Assembly (NCBI GenBank): GCA_015206945.1
Contig: JADEXV010000071.1
Location: 1 to 32,488, forward strand
Length of the DNA stretch: 32,488 bases
Source: Nostocales cyanobacterium LEGE 12452
Lineage (GTDB): Bacteria; Cyanobacteriota; Cyanobacteriia; Cyanobacteriales; Nostocaceae
Reading direction: 5' to 3'
Part shown: positions 15,938-24,910 of the stretch, piece by piece
Numbering within the stretch: the stretch's first letter is position 1
Layout: each line of letters begins with the position of its first letter
The notes under the pieces: generated by a model
Databases searched by the model: none
Told to the model about the DNA's origin: nothing
Seen by the model: the letters and a program-made list of their open reading frames with translations, nothing else
Position numbers and translations under genes: made by a program

Positions 15938-16150
15938 ATGAAATATACGATAATTATTCAGTGGTCTGATGAAGATGAGTGTTTTATTGTGAGTCTTCCT
16001 GAATGGGGAGAGTTTTGTCATACTCACGGAGATACTTACGAAGAAGCTTTTAAAAATGCTCAAGAAGTTTTAGAAATGCTGATTGAATCATCTTTAGCTG
16101 ACGGTCAACCTCTACCAGAGCCAAAAACATTAGAAAAGTCGTTAAAATAA
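15938..16150 (+). CDS. HicB family antitoxin-like protein (orphan)
   Basis: A 70-residue HicB-type partial RNase H fold: MKYTIIIQWSDEDECFIVSLPEWG, then HTHGDTYEEAFKNAQEVLEML, then a short tail with DGQPLPEP. This is the common short HicB form without a DNA-binding domain. A HicA toxin (about 60-80 residues, double-stranded RNA-binding-like) would normally be adjacent. None fits the 18 bp before or the 100 bp after this gene. It starts 19 bp after the NACHT stop on the same strand, so it is probably co-transcribed with it. Role as an antitoxin without its toxin is uncertain. Confidence 0.85.
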   Translation: MKYTIIIQWSDEDECFIVSLPEWGEFCHTHGDTYEEAFKNAQEVLEMLIESSLADGQPLPEPKTLEKSLK

Positions 16151-16189
16151 TTTCGTAATTCGTAATTTTTCAAATTAGAGAAGCATACG

Positions 16190-16244
16190 GCGATGCCTTC
16201 ACGATAGGCATCGCGGATTTTAGATTTAATCTAATCTAAAATCC
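16190..16244. terminator. two back-to-back hairpins between convergent hicB-like gene and pnp
   Basis: First a perfect 9-bp stem GCGATGCCT/AGGCATCGC (16190-16198 with 16206-16214, 7-nt loop), directly followed by a perfect 12-bp stem GGATTTTAGATT/AATCTAAAATCC (16215-16226 with 16233-16244, 6-nt loop). The location between two convergent stop codons suits bidirectional termination. The first stem in each reading direction is followed by a T-rich stretch from the other or by no clean T run, so the exact mechanism is uncertain. Confidence 0.55.
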
Positions 16245-16253
16245 CAAATCGAG

Positions 16254-18410
16254 TTACCGATTCACCGCCGCTGCTTCTCTTGCTGCTGCTGCTTGATCTG
16301 GGTGGATACCCAAACGAGTGAGATTAATGCGACCTTTGTTATCAATTTCGCGCACTTTGATAATCACTTCATCGCCTACCGCTACTTCATCCTCAACTTT
16401 GCCAACGCGGTAGTCAGCTAGTTGAGAAATGTGAATCATGCCTTCTTTTCCAGGCAAGAATTCCACAAATGCACCTATCGGTATAATCCGAGTAATGCGT
16501 CCTGCGTAGACATCCCCTTCGTGCAACTTGCGGGTCATGCCTTGGATGATATTTCTGGCTCTCTTGGCCTTGTTCTCATCCACAGCGGAAATTGTCACGG
16601 TGCCGTCATCTTCAATGTCAATTTTTGCACCAGTTTCCTCTGTGATGCCCTTAATAGTCTTGCCTCCAGGCCCGATGACCAAACCAATCATGTCTGAATC
16701 AATCTTGATTGTTAACAGACGTGGAGCATAAGGTGAGGTTTCAGTCCGTGGTGTGTCAATGCAGGCGAGCATTTTCTCCAGAATGTGCAACCGGGCTGCT
16801 TTCGCTTGGTGGACGGCTTGGGCAATAACCTCCAACGACAAACCGGAGATTTTCATATCCATTTGTAAGGCGGTAATCCCGGTATCCGTCCCGGCAACTT
16901 TGAAGTCCATATCGCCCAAAAAGTCTTCAATGCCTTGGATGTCGGTCAGGATTCGCACTTCGTCCCCATCCTTAATCAGACCCATTGCTGCACCACTGAC
17001 TGGTTTGAGAATTGGTACACCAGCATCCATCAGGGCGAGGGTGGAACCGCAGACTGAACCCATTGAGGTGGAACCGTTGGAGGAAAGTACTTCCGATACG
17101 ATGCGAATCACGTAGGGAAATTGTTCTTTGGACGGTAACACAGGTATTATCGCTCGTTCTGCCAATGCCCCGTGACCAATTTCGCGCCTTCCTGGGGCAC
17201 GCATTGGCTTGGTTTCTCCGACTGAGAACGGCGGGAAGTTGTAATGATGCAGATAACGCTTGTGCTGATCTAGCTGCATATCATCGTTGAGGTTTTGAGC
17301 ATCCCCAGGTGTACCCAGAGTACAAGTGGATAATACCTGAGTTAGTTCTCGGTTAAATAAACCGCTGCCGTGGACTCGCTTTGGTAAGACATCAACTAAA
17401 CAAGAAACCGGACGCACTTGATCGAGTTTACGACCATCAACGCGGACGTTATCTTCGATGATTTGTCGCCGCATGAAGTGTTTGGTAATATCTTTAAAAG
17501 TGTTACCAAGTGCCTTCTTATTTGCAGTTGCGGCAACTCGAATTGGGTCTTCTTCTGACAGTTCGGTAATCGTCGCGGCAATTTCATCCTTGACGACATC
17601 TAAAGCTGCATCGCGTTCGGGTTTGGTCAAACTAAATTGAGACAGAATTTTCTTAATCTGACCGTTGGCGCGATCGCGGATATAATTTTCTAGCGTTTGG
17701 TCTACTTCTGGTGGTGCTTCTTGCACTATTACTAGACCCAATTCTGCAATTAAATCTTGCTGCGCTTTGATTAAGTCCCGCACCGCTTCATAACCAAAGT
17801 CAATCGCCTCAAGAATATCTCGCTCTGGCAACTGATTGGCTCCCGCTTCCACCATGATTACGCCATGTGGTGAACCTGCTACTATCAGATCCAAATCTCC
17901 CGCTTCAGTTTCTGCGTATGTGGGGTTAATAATGAAATCATCTCCCACTAAACCAACCCGCACTGCTGCCATTGGCCCATTAAAAGGAATCTGGGCAATC
18001 AGGGTAGCAATCGAAGCGCCTGTAACTGCTAACACATCGGGTGGAACCAACTCGTCCATCGACAGCGTTAAGGCAATAATTTGCAAGTCATCCCGCAACC
18101 ATGAGGGGAACAAAGGACGCATGGGACGGTCTATAAGACGGCTGGTGAGAATTGTTTTTTCTGGTGGACGACCTTCGCGCCGCATGATCCCGCCGGGAAT
18201 CCTACCAGCGGCATATAGCCTTTCTTCATAATCTACAGTAAGAGGAAGAAAATCAATGCCTTCTCTAGCTTGCGATCGCGTAGCCGTCACTAAAACGGAT
18301 GTGTCCCCTGATTCTATCAAAACCGACCCACCTGCCTGGGGAGCTAGTAGGCCTACTTTCAGTCGAATATCCCTTCCATCGAAGGATATTGACTTATCAA
18401 CTTCTGCCAT
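16254..18410 (-). CDS. pnp: polyribonucleotide nucleotidyltransferase (PNPase)
   Basis: Phosphorolytic 3'-5' exoribonuclease and RNA-tailing enzyme; in cyanobacteria it is also the main source of heteropolymeric tails. Full length at 718 residues. The first RNase PH-like domain begins [20 protein letters not shown]. The second includes [36 protein letters not shown] and [20 protein letters not shown], which carry phosphate- and RNA-binding residues. A KH domain ([12 protein letters not shown], near 575-586) and an S1 domain (from [20 protein letters not shown] near 633) follow. The ATG at 18410 is preceded by an AAGGA-type ribosome site. Identification is secure. Confidence 0.97.
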   Translation of the reverse strand: MAEVDKSISFDGRDIRLKVGLLAPQAGGSVLIESGDTSVLVTATRSQAREGIDFLPLTVDYEERLYAAGRIPGGIMRREGRPPEKTILTSRLIDRPMRPLFPSWLRDDLQIIALTLSMDELVPPDVLAVTGASIATLIAQIPFNGPMAAVRVGLVGDDFIINPTYAETEAGDLDLIVAGSPHGVIMVEAGANQLPERDILEAIDFGYEAVRDLIKAQQDLIAELGLVIVQEAPPEVDQTLENYIRDRANGQIKKILSQFSLTKPERDAALDVVKDEIAATITELSEEDPIRVAATANKKALGNTFKDITKHFMRRQIIEDNVRVDGRKLDQVRPVSCLVDVLPKRVHGSGLFNRELTQVLSTCTLGTPGDAQNLNDDMQLDQHKRYLHHYNFPPFSVGETKPMRAPGRREIGHGALAERAIIPVLPSKEQFPYVIRIVSEVLSSNGSTSMGSVCGSTLALMDAGVPILKPVSGAAMGLIKDGDEVRILTDIQGIEDFLGDMDFKVAGTDTGITALQMDMKISGLSLEVIAQAVHQAKAARLHILEKMLACIDTPRTETSPYAPRLLTIKIDSDMIGLVIGPGGKTIKGITEETGAKIDIEDDGTVTISAVDENKAKRARNIIQGMTRKLHEGDVYAGRITRIIPIGAFVEFLPGKEGMIHISQLADYRVGKVEDEVAVGDEVIIKVREIDNKGRINLTRLGIHPDQAAAAREAAAVNR

Positions 18411-18511
18411 TCAGTTTTTTTTCCTTCTCTTTCGCTATTCTCTTTCTGTGGCAATCCTAACATTTATGCCCTATGGCTGACTTCTAGTACATACAAAGAT
18501 AGACAAGTCGT

Positions 18512-19057
18512 TTAACGCAAAGTGTGATACAAGATTAGCGCGTCTACTACCTGCCCATTCTCTAGCTTCGCCGCGCCCGGAATTCGCCCAATAATCTCAA
18601 ATCCTAACGACTGCCAAAGTGTAATTGAAGGTATATTAGTCTCAAAGACCAAATTAAACATTACTGCTTCGTAGCCAAGGTTTGCTGCGATCGAAAGCAT
18701 AGCCTCTCCCATGAACCGTCCTAAACCTTGACCGCGTAACCCAGGTTGTACAATAAAACCAGCGTTGCAAATATGGCTACACCGACCGGGAAAGTTTGGC
18801 TTTAAATAAAACGCCCCTAATATTTCTTTTGGCTTGTGTGTAGGATCTACAACAGATGTCCTGACAACAAAGGCATCCTTGCTTAACCAGTAAGCTGAAA
18901 ATTCTGTAGGAGATAGAGGTTGCTTTTGGGGATAAGTTTTACCTTCAACAATTACAACATTGAGTAACGATCTTACAACCTCGTGTTCTTGAGGATGCAT
19001 ATAATCCAGTTCCACTAACATCCCATTTTTTAAGACTTTAATTAGGGGAAAATTCAT
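18512..19057 (-). CDS. GNAT family N-acetyltransferase
   Basis: 181 residues from ATG 19057 (MNFPLIKVLKNG); a TTG three codons upstream is the alternative. The acetyl-CoA-binding motif A is AGFIVQPGLRGQGLGRFMGE, fitting the Q/RxxGxG/A loop. Motif B is TNIPSITLWQSLGFEIIGRI, with the usual N..S..LW...GF pattern. The substrate cannot be predicted: proteins like this modify amines on antibiotics, polyamines, proteins or small metabolites. It sits 101 bp downstream of pnp on the opposite side of pnp's start, same strand, so it may be transcribed in line with pnp or separately. Confidence 0.88.
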   Translation of the reverse strand: MNFPLIKVLKNGMLVELDYMHPQEHEVVRSLLNVVIVEGKTYPQKQPLSPTEFSAYWLSKDAFVVRTSVVDPTHKPKEILGAFYLKPNFPGRCSHICNAGFIVQPGLRGQGLGRFMGEAMLSIAANLGYEAVMFNLVFETNIPSITLWQSLGFEIIGRIPGAAKLENGQVVDALILYHTLR

Positions 19058-19200
19058 TATTAACAATGTTTATGTGGAATAATTACTTAAATATTTATTA
19101 TATGAGAAAGTTTGCGAATAAATATTCTTAAGAAGATGCAGAAAGTAGAAGATTTGAGATTTTAATTCTAGAGTTTTGGGAAAATCTGAGTAGTTAGAAA

Positions 19201-22200
19201 ATGGCGATTTTACACTGTAATTGGTTACTAAAAAATCAAAATGGTTGTTTATTTATTTGGGGGGAAACTTGGCGATCGCCACGAGTGAATTTCGAGTCTA
19301 ATGGATCTGGAGATATACCAGTACATCCATTGGCAATGACATCAGTTGAGTTGAGTGAGTGGTTGCGATCGCAGAACATGGCAATTACCAACTTCATTCA
19401 AAAACCTCAAGTTGCGATGCCTGCGACGGGCAAAGCGATCGCAACTACTGGACGATCACGCAAAGCCGCCAGTGCGCCTGAGATCAGTTTACCAACGCAC
19501 TCTCAAATCATTGCCCTACCAACTTATATCCCAGACGGTAGTGATAAAGAAACAACAGCGATTTTCCCTGTACATTCTGCCAGCTTGGGCGAAAATACAG
19601 ACTCCCCGCAATATTTGCAACCGTGGCGAGTTGAAGGTTTTTGTCTCAACGCCAGCGAAGCAGTAAAATTTCTTGCCGCGATTCCCCTAAATGCTGCTAA
19701 AGGGGAAGATGCTTTTTTGGGTGGAGATTTACGCTTTTGGTCGCAGATTGCCCGATGGAGTTTAGATTTAATCTCACGTTGTAAGTTTTTACCAACAATC
19801 GATCGACAATCAGATGGTGTATTTGCTGCCAAATGGCGGGTACTTCTAGACAGTGCTGTAGATGGAACCCGCCTAGAAAGATTTTCTGGGAATATACCGT
19901 TGGTTTGTCGCACTTATCAAGAGGGATTGGAGACTGGGGAGGATTTTTCCCAATCCCCACTTTATGTAGACTTTCCCACAGAACCTCAAGAATTACTTTT
20001 GGGATTTCTCAACAGTACGATAGATGCCCAAATGCGAGAAATGATGGGTTCGCAACCTCCAATTGAAGCTAAGGCGATTGCATCTTTACCGTCTGGGGTG
20101 CGACAGTGGTTGCCAGCCTTAACTAGTGCATCTCATATAGTCAATGCAGATACAATTGAAGTGGAAAGACTGGAAGCGGCATTGAAGGCTTGGACTATGC
20201 CGCTACAATACCAATTAACTCTTAAAAGTCTATTTCGTACCTGTTTTCAATTGCGTTCTCCAGAGTCTGGCGAAACAGATTGGACATTGGCGTATTTTTT
20301 GCAAGCGGCTGACGATCCAGAGTTTTTAGTGGATGCAGCAACTATTTGGAACAATCCAGTTGAAAGATTGGTTTATGAAAATCGGACAATTGACCAACCA
20401 CAAGAAACATTTTTGCGAGGTTTGGGGGTAGCTTCCCGATTATATCCAGCGATCGCACCCAGTTTTGAAACCGAATATCCCCAATCTTCTCGGATCACCC
20501 CCATTCAAGCTTATGAGTTTATCAAAGCTGTAGCTTGGAGATTGGAAGACAGTGGTTTAGGAGTAATTTTGCCTCCTAGTTTAGCGAACCGTGAAGGATG
20601 GGCGAACCGTTTGGGTTTAAAAATTACTGCCGAAACCCCAAAGAAAAAGCAGGGACGTTTAGGGTTACAAAGTCTGCTGAATTTCCAATGGCAATTGGCA
20701 ATTGGCGGACAAACTATTTCCAAAGCTGAGTTTGATAAACTTGTGGCTTTAAATAGTCCGCTAGTAGAAATTAACGGCGAGTGGGTGGAATTGCGCCCCC
20801 AAGATATTAAGACAGCCCAAACATTTTTTACCACTCGCAAAGACCAAATGGCGCTTTCGTTGGAAGATGCCTTGCGTTTCAGTACAGGCGATACTCAAGT
20901 AATTGAAAAATTACCAGTGGTTAGCTTTGAGGCATCTGGGGCATTGCAAGAGTTGATTGGGGCGTTAAGTAATAATCAAGCGATCGCACCTTTGCCCACA
21001 CCAGCAGCCTTTAAAGGACAGTTGCGGCCTTATCAAGAACGTGGTGCTGCTTGGCTATCCTTCTTGGAACGTTGGGGCTTAGGCGCATGTCTCGCTGACG
21101 ATATGGGACTCGGTAAATGCGTAGCGAATGATACTCTAATAAATGTAAATGGACTGTTACGCACAGCCGAGACAATCTGGACAACTCAGGCTGGAGAAAC
21201 AGAGTTTGACGGCGAAGGATTTTGGGCTAACCCCACAGAGCAATTACTTGTTAATTCCATAGATGAAAAAACTGGCAAAATTGTCCAGGCTAATGTCAGA
21301 CGGTTGTATCGGCAGCAAGTCCGCGAGAAATTACGAAAAGTCACGCTAGAAGACGGTAGCAATATCACCATCACTCATCGTCACAAGCTGCTAACAAGTA
21401 AAGGTTGGACAAATAACTTACAGGTGGGTGATTACGTTTGTGTACCAGGTAAAACGCTTTGGAATGGACAACCACAAGACCCTGATTTAGTCAAGTTTCT
21501 TGCTTGGCAGATTGCTGAAGGGCATGAACTACCCGATGTGGGAAGAGTCACAATATCCCAAAAAGACACCAAAGTATTAGAGGATCTACTCCAGATTTGC
21601 CAACGCATTCAAAACCGCTATAACCTCAAAATTAACAGCCCTAATATCTCTACCTTCCCTAACAGAGTTTCTGCTCTTCGAGTTAACAGCCAAGCCTATC
21701 GGCGATTCTTAGAAGCTAAGGGTTATGTTTGGGGTAAACTATCGGCAGAAAAATCTATTCCGCCCTTCATTATGCAGGGAGACTTGGATAGTGTGCGGAT
21801 ATTTTTGCAAAACTATTTTGATGCTGAATCTGCTGTTATTTTGAGTATGGGGAGTATTGAAATTGCTACAGCTTCAGCTTTACTAATTCAGCAACTTTCT
21901 GCACTGCTGCGTCGTTTTGGCATTTGGTTGCGAATATCGCCCAAACTGAAGTGCGCCACTAATGGAACTCGTACTTTACGCACCTACTATATTGGTGTAA
22001 TTGGAGGAAATTCTGCCCGTAGATTTTTGCAAGAAATTGGTTTTAATAACTCAAAAAAACAGAGCAAATTAGAACAAATTTGTCAACTGGTCAGCAACAC
22101 AAATATTGAGGGAATTCCTGCTTCTGATATGGTTGCCCAAACAGTCATAGCAACGGGACTCCCATTGCGGCATTTTGGGATGCACAATACTGTTTACATT

Positions 22201-23865
22201 AATGGTTCCCAGCAATTTTCTAGAGATAGTTTACAGCGAGTAATAGCTGGAATGAACCGGATTATTAGTGGAGAAGCCCAAGAACAGTATCAGCTACTAA
22301 AACCTTCCAAGTGGACAACTCAAACCCTGACAGCATATAGCAACGTAGATGTAGAACAGTTAAGCTTAACAAGACAGTCTTTGCAATGTCTTCTAGACCA
22401 AGAGGTATTTTATTGCCGAATAGAATCAATAGAGGATATAGCTTATGATGGATGGGTTTATGACTTTGAAGTTAGTGAACATCATAATTTTGTCGCTAAC
22501 AATATTATTTGCCATAACACTGTCCAATTCATTGCTTTTCTGCTGCACTTGAAAGAACAGGATGCACTAGAAAATCCAACATTGCTAGTTTGTCCAACTT
22601 CGGTTTTAGGCAACTGGGAAAGGGAAGTCAATAAATTTGCACCAAGTCTGAAAATTTTGCAATATCACGGTGACAAACGCCCAAAAGGAAAAGCATTTTT
22701 AGAAGCAGTGAAAAAGCACGATTTAATCGTTACCAGCTACTCACTGCTTCATCGAGATATCAAGTCATTGCAAAGTGTCTCTTGGCAGATAATTGTTTTA
22801 GATGAAGCCCAGAATGTGAAAAATCCAGAGGCGAAGCAGTCAAAAGCAGTGCGGGAATTAGAAGCGACATTTCGTATTGCCTTGACGGGGACACCAGTAG
22901 AAAATAGGCTGCAAGAACTATGGTCTATTTTAGATTTTCTCAATCCTGGGTATTTAGGCAATAAGCAATTTTTCCAGCGTCGGTTTGCCATGCCAATTGA
23001 AAAGTATGGTGATACTGCTTCTTTGACTCAATTACGTTCATTAGTTCAACCATTTATACTGCGACGATTGAAAAGCGATCGCGACATCATTCAAGATTTA
23101 CCAGATAAGCAAGAAATGACTGTATTTTGCGGTTTAACTGGTGAACAAGCTGCACTTTATCAACAAATTGTAGAGCAATCTTTAGTAGAGATTGAATCTG
23201 CTGAAGGATTGCAACGTCGGGGGATGATTTTGGCTTTGTTAATCAAACTCAAACAAATCTGCAATCACCCAGCCCAATATTTGAAAGAAGCGACATTAGA
23301 GCAACATAATTCAGCCAAACTTCTGCGCCTAGAAGAAATGTTAGAAGAAGTTTTAGCAGAGGGCGATCACGCTTTAATCTTCACACAATTTGCTGAGTGG
23401 GGTAAATTACTTAAACCCTATTTAGAAAAACACCTTGGGCGAGAAATATTCTTTTTATATGGTAGCACCAGCAAAAAACAACGTGAGGAAATGATTGACC
23501 GTTTCCAACACGATCCTCAAGGGCCACCAATTATGATTCTTTCTCTGAAAGCAGGTGGTGTCGGACTGAATTTAACACGAGCGAATCATGTATTCCACTT
23601 TGATAGATGGTGGAATCCAGCCGTGGAAAATCAAGCCACAGACAGAGTATTTCGGATTGGTCAAACCCGGAATGTGCAAGTACATAAATTTGTCTGCACA
23701 GGCACTTTAGAAGAAAAAATTAATGACATGATTGAAAGTAAAAAACAACTAGCTGAACAAGTTGTAGGTGCTGGTGAAGAATGGTTGACTGAACTAGATA
23801 CAGACCAACTTCGTAACTTACTAATACTCGATCGCAATGCAGTAATTGACGATGATGCAGAATAA
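19201..23865 (+). CDS. SNF2-family DEAD/DEAH helicase, precursor with in-frame intein
   Basis: A precursor of 1554 residues; removal of the 467-residue intein leaves a 1087-residue helicase. Residues 1-590 are the bacterial SNF2-associated N-terminal region (DUF3670-like). The RecA-like ATPase begins at LRPYQERGAAWLSFLE. Walker A is DDMGLGK (residues about 633-639) + T1107, split by the intein. Motif II is VLDEAQNVKN (Asp1201) and motif III is ALTGTPVENRLQELWS. Motif V is SLKAGGVGLNLT (near 1449) and motif VI is DRVFRIGQTRNVQVHKF (Asp1481). Likely remodels or translocates on DNA, with a role in repair or transcription recovery unproven. The usual partner, a SWIM protein, is 3.4 kb downstream beyond the TIR and NB-ARC genes. 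Starts ATG 19201. Confidence 0.93.
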   Translation: MAILHCNWLLKNQNGCLFIWGETWRSPRVNFESNGSGDIPVHPLAMTSVELSEWLRSQNMAITNFIQKPQVAMPATGKAIATTGRSRKAASAPEISLPTHSQIIALPTYIPDGSDKETTAIFPVHSASLGENTDSPQYLQPWRVEGFCLNASEAVKFLAAIPLNAAKGEDAFLGGDLRFWSQIARWSLDLISRCKFLPTIDRQSDGVFAAKWRVLLDSAVDGTRLERFSGNIPLVCRTYQEGLETGEDFSQSPLYVDFPTEPQELLLGFLNSTIDAQMREMMGSQPPIEAKAIASLPSGVRQWLPALTSASHIVNADTIEVERLEAALKAWTMPLQYQLTLKSLFRTCFQLRSPESGETDWTLAYFLQAADDPEFLVDAATIWNNPVERLVYENRTIDQPQETFLRGLGVASRLYPAIAPSFETEYPQSSRITPIQAYEFIKAVAWRLEDSGLGVILPPSLANREGWANRLGLKITAETPKKKQGRLGLQSLLNFQWQLAIGGQTISKAEFDKLVALNSPLVEINGEWVELRPQDIKTAQTFFTTRKDQMALSLEDALRFSTGDTQVIEKLPVVSFEASGALQELIGALSNNQAIAPLPTPAAFKGQLRPYQERGAAWLSFLERWGLGACLADDMGLGKCVANDTLINVNGLLRTAETIWTTQAGETEFDGEGFWANPTEQLLVNSIDEKTGKIVQANVRRLYRQQVREKLRKVTLEDGSNITITHRHKLLTSKGWTNNLQVGDYVCVPGKTLWNGQPQDPDLVKFLAWQIAEGHELPDVGRVTISQKDTKVLEDLLQICQRIQNRYNLKINSPNISTFPNRVSALRVNSQAYRRFLEAKGYVWGKLSAEKSIPPFIMQGDLDSVRIFLQNYFDAESAVILSMGSIEIATASALLIQQLSALLRRFGIWLRISPKLKCATNGTRTLRTYYIGVIGGNSARRFLQEIGFNNSKKQSKLEQICQLVSNTNIEGIPASDMVAQTVIATGLPLRHFGMHNTVYINGSQQFSRDSLQRVIAGMNRIISGEAQEQYQLLKPSKWTTQTLTAYSNVDVEQLSLTRQSLQCLLDQEVFYCRIESIEDIAYDGWVYDFEVSEHHNFVANNIICHNTVQFIAFLLHLKEQDALENPTLLVCPTSVLGNWEREVNKFAPSLKILQYHGDKRPKGKAFLEAVKKHDLIVTSYSLLHRDIKSLQSVSWQIIVLDEAQNVKNPEAKQSKAVRELEATFRIALTGTPVENRLQELWSILDFLNPGYLGNKQFFQRRFAMPIEKYGDTASLTQLRSLVQPFILRRLKSDRDIIQDLPDKQEMTVFCGLTGEQAALYQQIVEQSLVEIESAEGLQRRGMILALLIKLKQICNHPAQYLKEATLEQHNSAKLLRLEEMLEEVLAEGDHALIFTQFAEWGKLLKPYLEKHLGREIFFLYGSTSKKQREEMIDRFQHDPQGPPIMILSLKAGGVGLNLTRANHVFHFDRWWNPAVENQATDRVFRIGQTRNVQVHKFVCTGTLEEKINDMIESKKQLAEQVVGAGEEWLTELDTDQLRNLLILDRNAVIDDDAE
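21118..22518 (+). other. intein with LAGLIDADG-type homing endonuclease domain
   Basis: 467-residue protein intron inside the SNF2 gene. It starts with Cys1 (CVANDTLINVNG, block A) and has block B as ITHRHKLLTSKGWTNNLQVGDYV. It ends with blocks F/G: YDGWVYDFEVSEHHNFVANN, then HN, followed by Thr as the +1 extein residue. All splicing residues (Cys1, the TxxH histidine region, penultimate His, terminal Asn, +1 Thr) are present. The middle carries an endonuclease with LAGLIDADG-like blocks LAWQIAEGHE and NYFDAESAV, each keeping an acidic residue. Both are diverged from the consensus, so cutting activity is uncertain. Boundaries follow from the restored GLGK/T Walker A motif. Confidence 0.93.
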
Positions 23866-24009
23866 TTTCGTATGCATTAGACTTCTTGAATAAATATTTT
23901 TTGAACTCACGCAGAGGCGTAAATAAATAGTTAAAATTGATACTTTTGCAAGGCATCTATTGAATTTTTCTATTTAAAAACCTCTTGAATTTGTTTTTGA
24001 TTTAACTCT

Positions 24010-24774
24010 ATGGACGATCGAGAAGCATTGCAGAGAACTCTCAACCGCGCCCGTCGCGCCCTCCAGATATTAGAAGAACAAAAAGCTGGTTTTGGGATTC
24101 GAGTTCCAGTAGATTTACAAATCGAACTGGAAGAGAAAGAAAAAGAAGTCGCTAGCCTAGAGGCGCGATTGAGTCATCTTAAAAACAGCATTAGTAAAGT
24201 AGAGTCAGAAAGCAAGCAAAAGGAAGTTTTTATCTCCTACACTTGGCGAGATAATCACAGCGAAATATTTGTACAAAAACTGGAGAAAGCATTTCAGGCA
24301 AAAGGCATTACAATCATTTGGGATAAAAATTCAATTGGATACAAAGGACGATTTCAAGAATTCATGCAGCGATTGAGTCGTGGCAAATGCATAATTGTGA
24401 TAATCAGCGACCAATATTTGAAGTCTGAAAATTGCATGTATGAACTAGTTGAAATTGCCAAAAGTGGAAAACTTTATCATCGAATTTTTCCCATAGTTTT
24501 AGCAGATGCCCAAATTTATAAGCCTATTGAAAGAATTAAATATGTTGAGTATTGGGAAAAGCAAATTCAAGATTTAAATGACGCTATGAGAACAGTTAGC
24601 GCTGCTCATTTACAGGGATTTAGAGAAGCAATTGACCTATATACTGAAATTCGTAATATGTTTGCTAATCTCATAAACCTGCTGAAGGATATGAATGCTC
24701 TGACGGAAGAGATTCATATACAATCAGATTTTGAGGCACTGCTCAAAGCGATCGCAGAAAGTTTAGATGAGTAA
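24010..24774 (+). CDS. TIR-domain protein with N-terminal adaptor segment
   Basis: 254 residues. Residues 1-57 (EALQRTLNRARRALQILEEQ to LEEKEKEVASLEARL) match the N-terminus of the NB-ARC protein downstream and form a helix plus coiled coil with a GIRVPVDLQIEL turn. A TIR domain follows at about 71-200: EVFISYTWRDN, IIWDKNSIGYKGRF, CIIVIISDQYLKSENCMYELVE, and RIFPIVLAD. Glu145 in CMYEL sits where TIR NADases have their catalytic glutamate. A helical tail of 55 residues ends the protein. In defence systems such TIR domains degrade NAD or make cyclic ADP-ribose signals. It is 136 bp upstream of the NB-ARC gene on the same strand and has no sensor domain of its own. Function is inferred by family and context. 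Confidence 0.85.
   Translation: MDDREALQRTLNRARRALQILEEQKAGFGIRVPVDLQIELEEKEKEVASLEARLSHLKNSISKVESESKQKEVFISYTWRDNHSEIFVQKLEKAFQAKGITIIWDKNSIGYKGRFQEFMQRLSRGKCIIVIISDQYLKSENCMYELVEIAKSGKLYHRIFPIVLADAQIYKPIERIKYVEYWEKQIQDLNDAMRTVSAAHLQGFREAIDLYTEIRNMFANLINLLKDMNALTEEIHIQSDFEALLKAIAESLDE
24035..24074 (+). repeat. 40-bp exact direct repeat shared with the NB-ARC gene (copy 1)
   Basis: The stretch starting GAACTCTCAACCGCGCCCGT is identical over 40 bp to 24936-24975, within a longer similar region of about 165 bp that codes the common N-terminal segment. Identity at silent sites indicates recent duplication or gene conversion between the two genes. Confidence 0.9.
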
Positions 24775-24910
24775 GCTAAGAGCGGATATACGAAGCGTCT
24801 GCCAATAGCGATCGCCCTCAATGATTCGGTAAAAATGGATATCTTGTTGTTCCTCCTGCCCTTTGCCTTTTTTCAACTGCAAATCCTGAGATTTCTTTTT
24901 ATCAAATCCT

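Noticed and set aside
15920..16253. A HicA toxin partner next to the HicB-like gene
   Set aside because: No frame of suitable size or sequence exists on either strand in the flanking space.
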